Shown here piece after piece: positions 19,923 through 28,695 of a stretch of 64,000 bases of DNA. Origin of the DNA: SCGC-AG-212-J23 sp035762345 (GTDB lineage Bacteria > Pseudomonadota > Gammaproteobacteria > Burkholderiales > SG8-39); assembly GCA_035762345.1 (NCBI GenBank), contig DASTPE010000066.1:54321-118320 (forward strand), read 5' to 3'. Under the pieces are notes generated by a model. That model saw nothing but the letters and a program-made list of their open reading frames with translations. It searched no databases and was not told the DNA's origin. The position numbers and the translations under genes were made by a program. Every line of letters begins with the position of its first letter. Position 1 is the first letter of the stretch.

Positions 19923-20521
19923 CGCTGCTTTACGGCGACGCCGGAAGCTTTCAGTTCGGCCTCGAGCTCGCGCCAGATCTTGTCGAGGCCCATGCGCACC
20001 GCCGAGGGTGGCGGGTACTCGCGGCGCGGCATGCCGGAAGGCGGCGGAGACACTTCGCGCATGCGCATGGTGAGCGAGACCTCGGTGCCCGCGGGCACTT
20101 CGATCGTCGTCGTATTGATCACGATCTCGAGACCTTCGGGCTCGAACTTGACGAAGTACGCCATGAGACCGACATGCTTCCTCGCGAGCTCGCGCAGCTT
20201 CGGCAGGTCGAGCTCGGCCGCCTGCTGCCACTCGGCGGGGGTGAGCGGGATCGGCGCCGGCGCAAAGACGTTGAGGTAGCCGAGCTCCTCCGACTGGCCG
20301 CCGATGCGCATTGCCAGGCGCGTCAGCGCGATGCGCGTCGCGTTAAACGCTTCCTGGCGCTTCACCTTGTACAACCGCGTTCCGTTCTCAGCGAGGATGC
20401 GCTCGTACTGCTGGCGAAACTCATTGTTGACATCGATCAGCGCGCCGCGCACCTGGTCGTCGCTTGCGCACCCGGCAAGCAGCGCTACGAGGGCAAGGCC
20501 GCCGCGTGCCTTCGCGGTCAT
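19919..20521 (-). CDS. Lipoprotein of unknown function, coupled to the Ser/Thr kinase
   Basis: A 200-residue exported lipoprotein: a hydrophobic signal (residues 4-17) ends in the lipobox LAGC with Cys18. The mature part is mostly helical and charged, with no domain I recognise. A central FAPAPIPLTPAEW segment and a predicted beta-rich stretch (VKFEPEGLEIVINTTTIEV) suggest a compact envelope domain. Its ATG overlaps the kinase stop (ATGA), which implies translational coupling and a shared role. The 3' end overlaps the convergent regulator gene by 4 bp. Confidence 0.8.
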   Translation of the reverse strand: MTAKARGGLALVALLAGCASDDQVRGALIDVNNEFRQQYERILAENGTRLYKVKRQEAFNATRIALTRLAMRIGGQSEELGYLNVFAPAPIPLTPAEWQQAAELDLPKLRELARKHVGLMAYFVKFEPEGLEIVINTTTIEVPAGTEVSLTMRMREVSPPPSGMPRREYPPPSAVRMGLDKIWRELEAELKASGVAVKQR

Positions 20522-22515
20522 CAGCGATCCTTGCGCATCAGCGTCTCGGCCAGCTTCGCCGCCTGCGCGCGTTCCGCGGGTTGCAGAAGCGCCGCAACGC
20601 GTTCCTGCGGCGCCTTGGCGGCCTGGACGCCCGACTGCACGGCTGCGCTCAAGTAGACGTAGGCCTGGAAATTGTTCTGCACCGTGCCGCGCCCGACCGC
20701 GTACATCTCGCCCGCCTTGAACTGCGCCTCGCCATCGCCACGCGAGGCGGCCCGGCTGAAGAGCCGCAATGCTTCCTGATCGTTGCGCTCCACGCCCTTT
20801 CCGTCGAGGTGCAGGTTGGCGAGCTTCACTGTCGCGCGCGCGTTCTGCCTTTCGGCGAGCGGCTTGAGGATCGCAAGCGCGTCGTCGTAGGCGCCGCGCG
20901 CCACGGCACTGTCCGCGCGTGCAAGCAGCTCGCTCGTCGTGGGCGGAGCCGGTGGCGGAGGTGGAGGTGCGACAACCGCGACCGGTGGCGGGCTCGGCGA
21001 TTTGGCTGGCTCTGCGCGCACCTCGGGAGCGGGCGCAACGGCAGCGGGAGCCGGTGCCCGCGGCGATGCAACCGGTGGCGCGGGCGGCTCGACCCGTGCA
21101 ACAGGAGCGGAAGGTGCGGTTGTTCCCCGCGACGTCTGCACTGCAGGCTTCGCGCGCGGCTTCGCCTGGGCCTCTTCGCGTCGTTTCATCTCCTCCAGAT
21201 CGTGCTCCAGCTTGTCGCGCTCGGCCTGAAGCTTCGTGCGCTCTTCCTCCAGCAGTTGCTGTCCGTGCGCGATCTGATCCTCGAGCTTCTTCAGACGCTC
21301 GTCCATGTCTGGCCTCGAGGGCGCCGGGGCTGCCGGCGGAGGTGGCGCCGGCTTTTCCGGCGCGCTCACCGTCTTGTCGGCCACGGAGTCTCGCCGCACG
21401 GTAAGCCAGGGAGCCGCGGCGAGCACAATGATCACTGCCGCGGCCCCAACTCCGCCCCACAGCAGCGGACCGCGGGTACTAGACCAGGTGCGCCGTGCAC
21501 GCTCGGCTGTTGAGGGTGTGGGCGGCGAGGCGTCCGCTGCGCCGGCAGGCGCAGTGACGGTAGCAGCAGGACTCGTCATCCGTGGTACCGCTTGGGGCGC
21601 GACCGGCGTGGCGCTGCCCGAGGTTATCGGAGGGAGCTCCTGGCGCCAGGTAGCGATGTTTTGCGGCCGCTCGTTTTCGGCGAAGGCGAGCGCATGGTCG
21701 ATCGCCTTCAGCAGGCGATCGGAATAACGGCCACTTCCTACGGCGGTCGCGGGGACGAGCACTTCCTTCGTGCTACCAAGGATGCCCTTGCTACGTGTAA
21801 TCGCGTCGAGCGGCGCACGCCCGGCGATGGCGCGATAGCAGGTTGCACCCAGGCCGTACACATCGGTCCACGGACCCTGGTTCTCGCCACTGCTGTAGTA
21901 CTGCTCGAACGGCGCGTAGCCGGGCGCGACGAGGATCGTGACGGTGCGGGAGCGGCCGAGCGCGTACCGCGCCGAGCCGAAGTCGAGCAGCACCGGGCTG
22001 CCGTCGTCCCGAATCAAGATGTTGTCGGGCTTGATGTCGCGATGGATGAAGCCGGCGTTATGCACGAGCTCCAAGCCGTCCAAGATCGGCATCAGAACGC
22101 GCATCAGCTCCGCCTCGGGAAGCGCGTGGCGGCGCTCGAGTAGCGCGGCGAGAGTCTCGCCGCGCTCGCAGCGCATCACTATGTAGGCGGTGTTGTTGAA
22201 CTCGAACACCGACAGCACGCGCACGATGTTCGGATGGTCGAAGCGCGCCAGCGTGCGCGCCTCGCGGATGAACCGGTCCAGGCCCCAGCGGTAACGCTCG
22301 GCGTGCTCCTCGGTGCGGGCGCGAACACTGGCGTCGCCGCGCCGCCCGGCTACCTCGACCGGGAGGTACTCCTTGATGGCGACCGGTTGGTCGAGGTTCG
22401 TGTCGCGGGCAAGGTAGGTGATGCCGAAGCCGCCTTGGCCCAGCACCTGCTCGAGCACGTACCAGTGCAGCCGGTATCCCGGCGCCAGGGCGTCGGGAAA
22501 AGCGTTTCCGCTCAT
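20521..22515 (-). CDS. Membrane-anchored Hanks-type serine/threonine protein kinase with C-terminal Sel1-like repeats
   Basis: A 664-residue kinase. Residues 14-290 form the catalytic domain: glycine loop GQGGFG (26-31), VAIK Lys48, HRDIKPDN with Asp160, DFG with Asp178 and the APGYAPFEQY activation segment. Pro/Ala linkers flank a single transmembrane helix (about 351-373). The far side has a coiled-coil stretch (404-452), a proline-rich spacer (460-527) and a Sel1/TPR-like domain (528-630). The last part is probably periplasmic, so it may sense envelope signals and relay them to the cytosolic kinase. An alternative TTG start lies 27 bp upstream. It heads an operon with the lipoprotein and is divergent from the 22694 lipoprotein gene. 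Confidence 0.92.
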   Translation of the reverse strand: MSGNAFPDALAPGYRLHWYVLEQVLGQGGFGITYLARDTNLDQPVAIKEYLPVEVAGRRGDASVRARTEEHAERYRWGLDRFIREARTLARFDHPNIVRVLSVFEFNNTAYIVMRCERGETLAALLERRHALPEAELMRVLMPILDGLELVHNAGFIHRDIKPDNILIRDDGSPVLLDFGSARYALGRSRTVTILVAPGYAPFEQYYSSGENQGPWTDVYGLGATCYRAIAGRAPLDAITRSKGILGSTKEVLVPATAVGSGRYSDRLLKAIDHALAFAENERPQNIATWRQELPPITSGSATPVAPQAVPRMTSPAATVTAPAGAADASPPTPSTAERARRTWSSTRGPLLWGGVGAAAVIIVLAAAPWLTVRRDSVADKTVSAPEKPAPPPPAAPAPSRPDMDERLKKLEDQIAHGQQLLEEERTKLQAERDKLEHDLEEMKRREEAQAKPRAKPAVQTSRGTTAPSAPVARVEPPAPPVASPRAPAPAAVAPAPEVRAEPAKSPSPPPVAVVAPPPPPPAPPTTSELLARADSAVARGAYDDALAILKPLAERQNARATVKLANLHLDGKGVERNDQEALRLFSRAASRGDGEAQFKAGEMYAVGRGTVQNNFQAYVYLSAAVQSGVQAAKAPQERVAALLQPAERAQAAKLAETLMRKDR

Positions 22516-22564
22516 GGTCTTGGCGGGTTCCCCCTGAGGCAATGGCGCCTACTGTACTGCATCG

Positions 22565-22581
22565 GCAGCCTGGCAGGCTGC
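22565..22581. repeat. Extragenic palindrome (REP-like)
   Basis: GCAGCCT and AGGCTGC with a 3-base loop form a 7-bp perfect inverted repeat in the divergent promoter region between the kinase and the 22694 lipoprotein gene. A similar palindrome occurs at 55839-55856. It lies just left of the direct repeat at 22586. Confidence 0.5.
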
Positions 22582-22585
22582 GGCT

Positions 22586-22602
22586 TATAAGCGATCTGTA
22601 AG
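22586..22602 (+). promoter_or_regulatory. Direct repeat upstream of the lipoprotein gene, candidate BTAD-regulator operator
   Basis: TATAAG (22586-22591) and TGTAAG (22597-22602) have an 11-bp period and the spacer CGATC, matching the element at 16635-16651 at 14 of 17 positions. An inverted repeat CCGCC/GGCGG (22604-22616) follows at once, as a hairpin also follows the first element. The site is 92 bp before the lipoprotein ATG, in the gap shared with the divergent kinase operon. Confidence 0.5.
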
Positions 22603-22693
22603 TCCGCCGTAGGCGGTGCGCAACCGCGGGCAAGCCACGATGGCCTCACCAGGGCAAGGGGTCCTGGACCCAACCATAAGGAAGGAGCGCACC

Positions 22694-23179
22694 ATGAAAC
22701 TTACGAAACTCGCTGCGGCGATCGGCCTGCAAGCCAGCCTGCTTTCCGGCTGCTACGTGGTCCCGGTCACTCCCGACGGCCAGAACTATTCCATCTATAT
22801 CCCGACCACCCCGCCTCCGCCATTTGCGGGCGGGCCGACGCCTCAGCCGGTGGCGCACCTGTCGCAGCCCCCCGTGCCGAAGGTGCTGCACGCGCGGCTC
22901 TATCCGGAGAACGACATCGCCACCCACACCGGGATGGTGTCGGGCACGGTCACCAACATGATGACCGGCAAGGGCCGCTTCCAGCTGCAGTACGCGGGTG
23001 AGCTGCTCACCGGCGAAGCGACTCGCGTGTCGGGCGACGATCGCAAGGGCATCGCCAGCGCCTGGGGCCCAAGCGGAGCGTTCATGAGCTGCGAGTACCA
23101 GATGAGCTCGCCGCTGCAGGGCGCGGGCACGTGCAACTTCTCCAACGGCGCGCGCTACAAGGTGCATATCGGCAACTAG
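22694..23179 (+). CDS. Small exported lipoprotein, unknown function
   Basis: A 161-residue protein with a signal sequence ending in the lipobox LLSGC (Cys19). A proline-rich stretch (residues about 36-60) follows the modified Cys, then a domain of about 95 residues with GMVSGTVTNMMTGKGRFQL, GEATR and a Gly/Ser-rich end with two Cys residues (SCEYQM, GTCNFSNG) that could form a disulfide. I recognise no characterised family. The ATG at 22694 has AAGGAG ten bases upstream; an earlier in-frame start at 22616 would bury the signal peptide. The promoter region carries the candidate operator at 22586. Confidence 0.78.
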   Translation: MKLTKLAAAIGLQASLLSGCYVVPVTPDGQNYSIYIPTTPPPPFAGGPTPQPVAHLSQPPVPKVLHARLYPENDIATHTGMVSGTVTNMMTGKGRFQLQYAGELLTGEATRVSGDDRKGIASAWGPSGAFMSCEYQMSSPLQGAGTCNFSNGARYKVHIGN

Positions 23180-23188
23180 GCGGCCGCG

Positions 23189-23395
23189 ATGCTCACCTTG
23201 CGCGAAGCCGATGTTGTGCGCCTTCTGGCGAGCGGTTGCACGTACGCCGAGATTGCCGAGCGGCTCGGCATCTCGGCGCACACCGTCGCGAGCCATATCA
23301 AGAACCTGTACCGCAAGCTCGACGTGCACTGCGCTGCGGCAGCGGTAATGAGGGCGCTCGAACTGCAGGTCATCGGCAGCCGCACGGCCGGCTAA
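23189..23395 (+). CDS. Minimal LuxR-type helix-turn-helix protein
   Basis: A 68-residue protein that is essentially only a LuxR/GerE DNA-binding domain: LTLREADVVRLLASGCTYAE, EIAERLGISAHTVASHIKNL and a final helix. There is no receiver or ligand domain. Stand-alone domains of this kind (for example GerE) can regulate transcription directly. It starts 9 bp after the lipoprotein stop and is likely co-transcribed with it, and its 3' end overlaps the convergent gntK by 4 bp. It could be a second output element of the same signalling block. Confidence 0.75.
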   Translation: MLTLREADVVRLLASGCTYAEIAERLGISAHTVASHIKNLYRKLDVHCAAAAVMRALELQVIGSRTAG

Positions 23396-23885
23396 TCCCC
23401 TGATCGGGCGATGGTGCCGGCCGCGAGGCGCGCGACGATATTAGCCAGGCATTCGTCGGGTGTAGCGACGATGTCTATCGAGATCGCATCGCTCGGCGGC
23501 TCGAGCGCGGCGAACTGGCTATCGAGCAGCGTCGCCGGCATGTAGCGGTGCGTGCGCGTTGCCATGCGGGAGCGGATAAGCTCCGGGCGGCCGTGCAGGT
23601 AGACGATGCAGAAATCGTGGATACCTTGCGCCAAGCGCTCGCGGTAGCTCTGCTTCAGGGCGGAGCAGGCAATCACTGCATCGAGTTCAGCCCTAATGAT
23701 CCGATTCAGATGGCCGAGCCACGGCCACCGATCTGCATCATCGAGCGGGATGCCGGCTTTCATCTTGGCGACGTTTTGCGGCGGATGATAGTCGTCGGCG
23801 TCGATGAAGCGCCAGCCGAGGCGGCGGGCGAGGCCCTCGCCGATCGTCGTCTTGCCGACGCCGGCGACCCCCATCACCAGCACGA

Positions 23886-23889
<4 letters not shown>
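23392..23889 (-). CDS. gntK: Gluconokinase
   Basis: A 165-residue P-loop kinase that converts gluconate to 6-phosphogluconate. Visible are the Walker A GVAGVGKTTIG (residues 7-17), the DADDYHPPQNVAKMKAGIPL substrate-binding stretch, DDADRWPWL and the CSALKQSYRERL motif. The length is normal for the GntK family. Its ATG overlaps the stop of the 6-phosphogluconate dehydrogenase gene by 4 bp, so both steps from gluconate into the pentose phosphate route are encoded together. Confidence 0.94.
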
Positions 23890-24800
<911 letters not shown>

Positions 24801-24834
24801 GACCTCTCCTGACAAGTACGCGGATTCTAGGCGC

Positions 24835-25743
24835 CTACAAGAGCGAGTGAAGCAGGCGCTCGAGGGCTACGCCGCCGGCCTCTATGCGCTGCAGACCCGG
24901 CAGGCTTCGCAGCCAGGTGAGCTGGCGCTTCGCCAGCTGTCGCGTCGCGGCAACGCCCTTCTCCCGGAGCGCTGCCTTGTCATAGCGGCCTTCGAGGTAC
25001 TCCCACACCTGCCGATAGCCGACCGCGCGCATGCTCGGCATGGCGGCGCTCAGGCGATAGCGTTGACGCAGCCCGCGCACTTCGTCGATGAGCCCGAGCT
25101 CTAGCATGGCGTCGAAGCGCCTCGCGATCCTTTCGTGCAGGACGGCGCGCTCGGGCACGAGCGCAAGGCCTTTCAGCTCGAACGGCAGATCCTGCCGGGC
25201 GACGCCTTGCAGGCTCGACAGCGTCCTTCCGGTGAGCCTCCAGACTTCCAGCGCCCGCTGAATGCGCTGCGCGTCGTTCGGCGCCAGGCGCTGCGCCGTT
25301 CTTGCATCGATCCGCGCCAACTCGGCGTGCAATGCCGGCCAGCCGCGGCGCGCCGCCGCGGCATCGATTTCGGCGCGCACTTGAGCGTCAGCCGGCGGCA
25401 GCGCGTCCAGACCCCCGGTGAGGGCGCGGTAGTACAGCATCGTTCCGCCGACCAGCAGAGGAATCTTGTTTCTGCCCGCGATTTCGCGGATCTTCGAGAG
25501 TGCGTCGCGCCGCCAGCGACCCGCCGAGTAGGCCTCGTCGGGGTCGATGAGGTCAATGAGGTGGTGCGGCACGCGCGCGCGCTGCCTCGCGCTTGGCTTC
25601 GCGGTGCCGATGTCCATGCCGCAATAGACGAGCGCCGAATCCATCGACACGATTTCGAGCGGCAGCTTCTCGCCGACCTCGAGCGCAAGCGTGGACTTGC
25701 CGCTCGCGGTCGGCCCGAGAAGCGCGTAGACGACGCCCTGCAA
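24835..25743 (-). CDS. miaA: tRNA dimethylallyltransferase
   Basis: A 302-residue enzyme that adds a dimethylallyl group to A37 of tRNAs reading UNN codons. Hallmarks are the P-loop LLGPTASGKSTLA (residues 8-20), the DSALVYCGMDIGTAKP segment, HHLIDLIDP, GGTMLYYRAL and the C-terminal TRQLAKRQLTWLR tRNA-binding region. It ends 34 bp before gnd begins on the same strand. It lies downstream of mutL with an SDR gene between them; the mutL-miaA neighbourhood is common in proteobacteria. Confidence 0.95.
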   Translation of the reverse strand: MQGVVYALLGPTASGKSTLALEVGEKLPLEIVSMDSALVYCGMDIGTAKPSARQRARVPHHLIDLIDPDEAYSAGRWRRDALSKIREIAGRNKIPLLVGGTMLYYRALTGGLDALPPADAQVRAEIDAAAARRGWPALHAELARIDARTAQRLAPNDAQRIQRALEVWRLTGRTLSSLQGVARQDLPFELKGLALVPERAVLHERIARRFDAMLELGLIDEVRGLRQRYRLSAAMPSMRAVGYRQVWEYLEGRYDKAALREKGVAATRQLAKRQLTWLRSLPGLQRIEAGGVALERLLHSLL

Positions 25744-25744
25744 G

Positions 25745-26464
25745 CTAGCGGCCGCCGGCGATGTCGAGCAGCGCTCCCGTGATGTATGAAGCCTCGTCGG
25801 ACGCGAGCCAGACGATGGCGCGCGCGACCTCTTCCGCCTCGCCCGGGCGCTCGAGCGGAGCGCTGCGTCCTATGCGCTCTACGCGCCCGGGGTCGCCGCT
25901 CGCGAAGTGAATCTCGGTCCGGATGATGCCAGGCCGGACCGCGTTTACGCGGATGCCCTCCGGCCCCACCTCTTTCGCGAGTCCGATGGTAAACGTGTCG
26001 ATCGCGCCTTTCGACGCGGCGTAGTCCACATACTCGCCCGGCCCTCCGAGCCGCGCCGCCACCGAGGACACATTGACGATGGCGCCGCCTTTGCCGGCAT
26101 GGCGCGTCGACATGCGCTTCACCGCCTCGCGTGCGCACAGGAAGCTGCCCGTGACGTTCACCGCGAGCATGCGCTGGATGCGCTCGGCCGACATGTGCTC
26201 GACGCGAGTACCGCGGTCGACGATGCCGGCGTTGTTGACGAGCACGCTCAGGCGCCCCAGCTTATCGTCCACCGTCCTGAACAGACGCACGACATCAGCC
26301 TCGCTGGCGACGTCGCCCTGGATGGCGATCGCCTTGATTTCCCGGGCAAGCATTTCCGCCGCGTCTGCGTCCTTGCGGTAGTTGATGCACACTGCGTAGC
26401 CCCGCTCGGCTGCAAGGCGCGCGGTCGCTGCGCCGATGCCACGGCCGCCGCCGGTAACGATCAT
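25745..26464 (-). CDS. SDR-family oxidoreductase (FabG-like)
   Basis: A 239-residue short-chain dehydrogenase: Rossmann motif TGGGRGIGAATA at the N-terminus, VNNAGI, the catalytic Ser in NVSSVAARLGG and the YxxxK pair in YVDYAASKGA, and the VNAVRPGIIRTEI cofactor segment. It probably reduces a keto group with NAD(P)H; substrate unknown. The ATG at 26464 is used here, but a GTG at 26485, directly after the mutL stop, is an equally possible start adding seven residues. Its presence between mutL and miaA looks like an insertion into a conserved pair. Confidence 0.88.
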   Translation of the reverse strand: MIVTGGGRGIGAATARLAAERGYAVCINYRKDADAAEMLAREIKAIAIQGDVASEADVVRLFRTVDDKLGRLSVLVNNAGIVDRGTRVEHMSAERIQRMLAVNVTGSFLCAREAVKRMSTRHAGKGGAIVNVSSVAARLGGPGEYVDYAASKGAIDTFTIGLAKEVGPEGIRVNAVRPGIIRTEIHFASGDPGRVERIGRSAPLERPGEAEEVARAIVWLASDEASYITGALLDIAGGR

Positions 26465-26487
26465 GGTTTTTGGGGGGGCAGGCACCT

Positions 26488-28188
26488 CTAGCGTCCTCTG
26501 AGGAACAATTTGTCTAAATCGGCAAGAGTGAGCTGATACCAGGTCGGCCGGCCGTGGTTGCAGCTGCCCGAGCGCTCGGTCTGCTCCATCTCGCGCAGGA
26601 GCGCGTTCATCTCCGCAGGACTGAGTGCGCGATTCGCGCGCACGGCGGCGTGGCAAGCCATGGTGGCGAGGAGCTCGTTCTGGCGCGCCGCGAGCACATG
26701 GCTGGCACCGTACTGCCGGATCTCGGCGAGGACGCCGCGCGCCAGTCCGGCGATATCGCCGCCGGCAAGCGGCGCCGGCGCCGCACGCACGGCGAGCTCG
26801 TTGGGTCCGGAAACGCTGAGCTCGAGCCCCAGGCGCTCGAGCGGTTCGCGGTTTTCTTCGGCGGTCGCGATATCAAGCGCCTCGGCGTACAGCACTGCGG
26901 GCACGAGCAGGTTCTGGCGCTGGACCGCGCCGGCGTCGAGTCCGGCCTTGAGCTTCTCCATTACGATGCGCTCGTGGGCCGCGTGCATGTCGACGAGCAC
27001 AAGCCCAGCCTCGTTCTGCGCCAGGATATACACGCCGTGCAGCTGCGCGAGGGCGTAACCGAGCGGAGGAGCTTTTTCGCTGGCGGGCAGCGGCGCCGCG
27101 GTGACGGCGGATTTCATGAAAGTCTCGTAAGCGGCCGCGGGTTGCTGCATCGAAAACGACGCCTGGATGCCCACGGCTCGATTCACCGTGGCGAAGGCCA
27201 CCGGTGCTTCCGCCGCTCCGGGCGACAAGGCACGCTGCAGCGCGTGAAACACGAACTGGTGCACCGCGCGCGGGTCGCGGAAGCGCACCTCGGTCTTCGC
27301 GGGATGCACGTTCACGTCGACGCCGCGCGGATCGACCTCGAGGAACAGCACGTACGCGGGCTGGCGCTCGCCGTGCAGGAGCTGCGCATACGCTTCGCGC
27401 ACGGCGTGCGAGAGCAAGCGATCGCGCACGAAGCGGCCATTCACAAAGAAGTACTGCCCACCTTCCGCCTGCGGCGTTCCGGCTCTCCCGTACAGCCGCA
27501 AAGAACCACCACCTGCTTCAACCGAGATGCTGCTTGAGGCGAACGCGTCGCCGAGCAGTGCGCCGGCACGCTCCCCGGGCCCTTGCGCGCGCAGCACGTG
27601 GCTTACCCGGGCGTTGTGCTTCAGCATGAACGCGATGCGCGGGTGGGCGAGCGCGATGCGGCGGAAGGCCTCGTCGCAATGGCCTAGCTCCGTCGCCTCG
27701 GTGCGCAGAAATTTGCGCCGCGCAGGCGTGTTGAAATAGAGATCGGACACGGCGACCGTGGTGCCCTGCGCGCGCGCGGCGGGCTGCACCTCGCCGATCT
27801 GCGGGCCTTCGGCCGAGACCGCGGCCGCGCGCGACGCCTCGCGCGTGCGGCTGGTGATCGAGAGTCTGGAGACCGAAGCGATCGAGGCGAGCGCCTCGCC
27901 GCGGAAGCCCATCGTCGCCACGCCCTCGAGGTCCTCAAGCGTCGCGATCTTGCTCGTCGCGTGACGCGCGAGCGCCAGCCGAAGCTCGTCGCGCGCAATC
28001 CCGGCGCCATCGTCCTCGACCTGTACCCGCTTGATCCCGCCTGCGTCGAGCGCCACGGTGATCGCCTGGGCTCCAGCGTCGACGCTGTTCTCGAGCAGTT
28101 CCTTCAGCACCGAGGACGGCCGCTCCACCACCTCGCCCGCGGCGATCTGGCTCACCAGCAGCTCGGGCAGAACGCGGATGGCGCTCAC
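26488..28188 (-). CDS. mutL: DNA mismatch repair protein MutL, endonuclease-type
   Basis: A 566-residue mismatch repair protein. The N-terminal GHKL ATPase has AAGEVVERPSSVLKELLENS, VEDDGAGI and the GFRGEALASI motif. The C-terminal dimerisation domain carries DMHAAHERIVME (a variant of DQHA-X2-E-X4-E), ACHAAVRAN, CNHGRPTW and a terminal FLR, the set of the MutL latent endonuclease. So strand incision is probably done by MutL itself, without MutH. The start at 28188 overlaps the upstream YbaK-like gene by 4 bp. Confidence 0.95.
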   Translation of the reverse strand: MSAIRVLPELLVSQIAAGEVVERPSSVLKELLENSVDAGAQAITVALDAGGIKRVQVEDDGAGIARDELRLALARHATSKIATLEDLEGVATMGFRGEALASIASVSRLSITSRTREASRAAAVSAEGPQIGEVQPAARAQGTTVAVSDLYFNTPARRKFLRTEATELGHCDEAFRRIALAHPRIAFMLKHNARVSHVLRAQGPGERAGALLGDAFASSSISVEAGGGSLRLYGRAGTPQAEGGQYFFVNGRFVRDRLLSHAVREAYAQLLHGERQPAYVLFLEVDPRGVDVNVHPAKTEVRFRDPRAVHQFVFHALQRALSPGAAEAPVAFATVNRAVGIQASFSMQQPAAAYETFMKSAVTAAPLPASEKAPPLGYALAQLHGVYILAQNEAGLVLVDMHAAHERIVMEKLKAGLDAGAVQRQNLLVPAVLYAEALDIATAEENREPLERLGLELSVSGPNELAVRAAPAPLAGGDIAGLARGVLAEIRQYGASHVLAARQNELLATMACHAAVRANRALSPAEMNALLREMEQTERSGSCNHGRPTWYQLTLADLDKLFLRGR

Positions 28189-28664
28189 GTGAGGTCGACC
28201 TCGTCGCCGCCCGTGATGCGCACCAGCGCGCCGTAGCTCAGCCGAAAGACAGTGTGCGGATGGCCAGCCGCGGCCCAGAGCTCCGGATACGCGGCCAGGC
28301 TTTTTTCGACGAACGTGCGCGCGAGGCCATGGCCGACCGGCGCCACGCCGCCGATCGCAAAACCGGTATGGCGGCGCACGAAGTCCGCGTCCGCCTTGCC
28401 GACCGGCTCGCCCACCAGCGCCGCGAGCCGTGCCACATCGACGCGCTTCGCGCCCGACGACATGACGAGCAGCGCGGCGTCGCTCGCTTCGGCGCGAAAC
28501 ACCAGGGAGTTCGCGATCTGGCCGATCTCGCAGCCCAGATAGTCGGCGGCGGCGCGCGCGGTGCGCGCCGCGCCCGGCAGCTCGACGATGGTGTCGGCGA
28601 GCCCCGCGCGTGACAACGCTTCGCGCACGCGTTCGACGCTCGGAGAGGTGAGAACGGCCGGCAT
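28185..28664 (-). CDS. YbaK/EbsC-family protein (aminoacyl-tRNA deacylase-like)
   Basis: A 159-residue single-domain protein of the YbaK/ProX superfamily, whose members hydrolyse misacylated tRNA such as Cys-tRNAPro or Ala-tRNAPro. Visible are IVELPGAARTARAAADYLG, IANSLVFRA, SGAKRVDVARL and the GFAIGGVAPVGH segment with the conserved Gly residues. The ATG at 28664 removes an implausible Ser-rich upstream extension. Its stop overlaps the mutL start, which implies co-transcription. Confidence 0.86.
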   Translation of the reverse strand: MPAVLTSPSVERVREALSRAGLADTIVELPGAARTARAAADYLGCEIGQIANSLVFRAEASDAALLVMSSGAKRVDVARLAALVGEPVGKADADFVRRHTGFAIGGVAPVGHGLARTFVEKSLAAYPELWAAAGHPHTVFRLSYGALVRITGGDEVDLT

Positions 28665-28681
28665 GCGAGGAGCGCGCCGAT

Positions 28682-28687
28682 TATACA
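28682..28687 (+). promoter_or_regulatory. Possible -10 element for dedA
   Basis: TATACA lies 8 bp before the dedA ATG in the 31-bp divergent gap with the YbaK-like gene. If used, the dedA mRNA would be nearly leaderless. No good -35 hexamer is visible. Confidence 0.3.
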
Positions 28688-28695
28688 ATCGGGCG

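Noticed and set aside
19025..20656. 543-codon plus-strand frame across the regulator end and the lipoprotein gene
   Set aside because: It spans two convergent real genes in other frames and resembles no protein.
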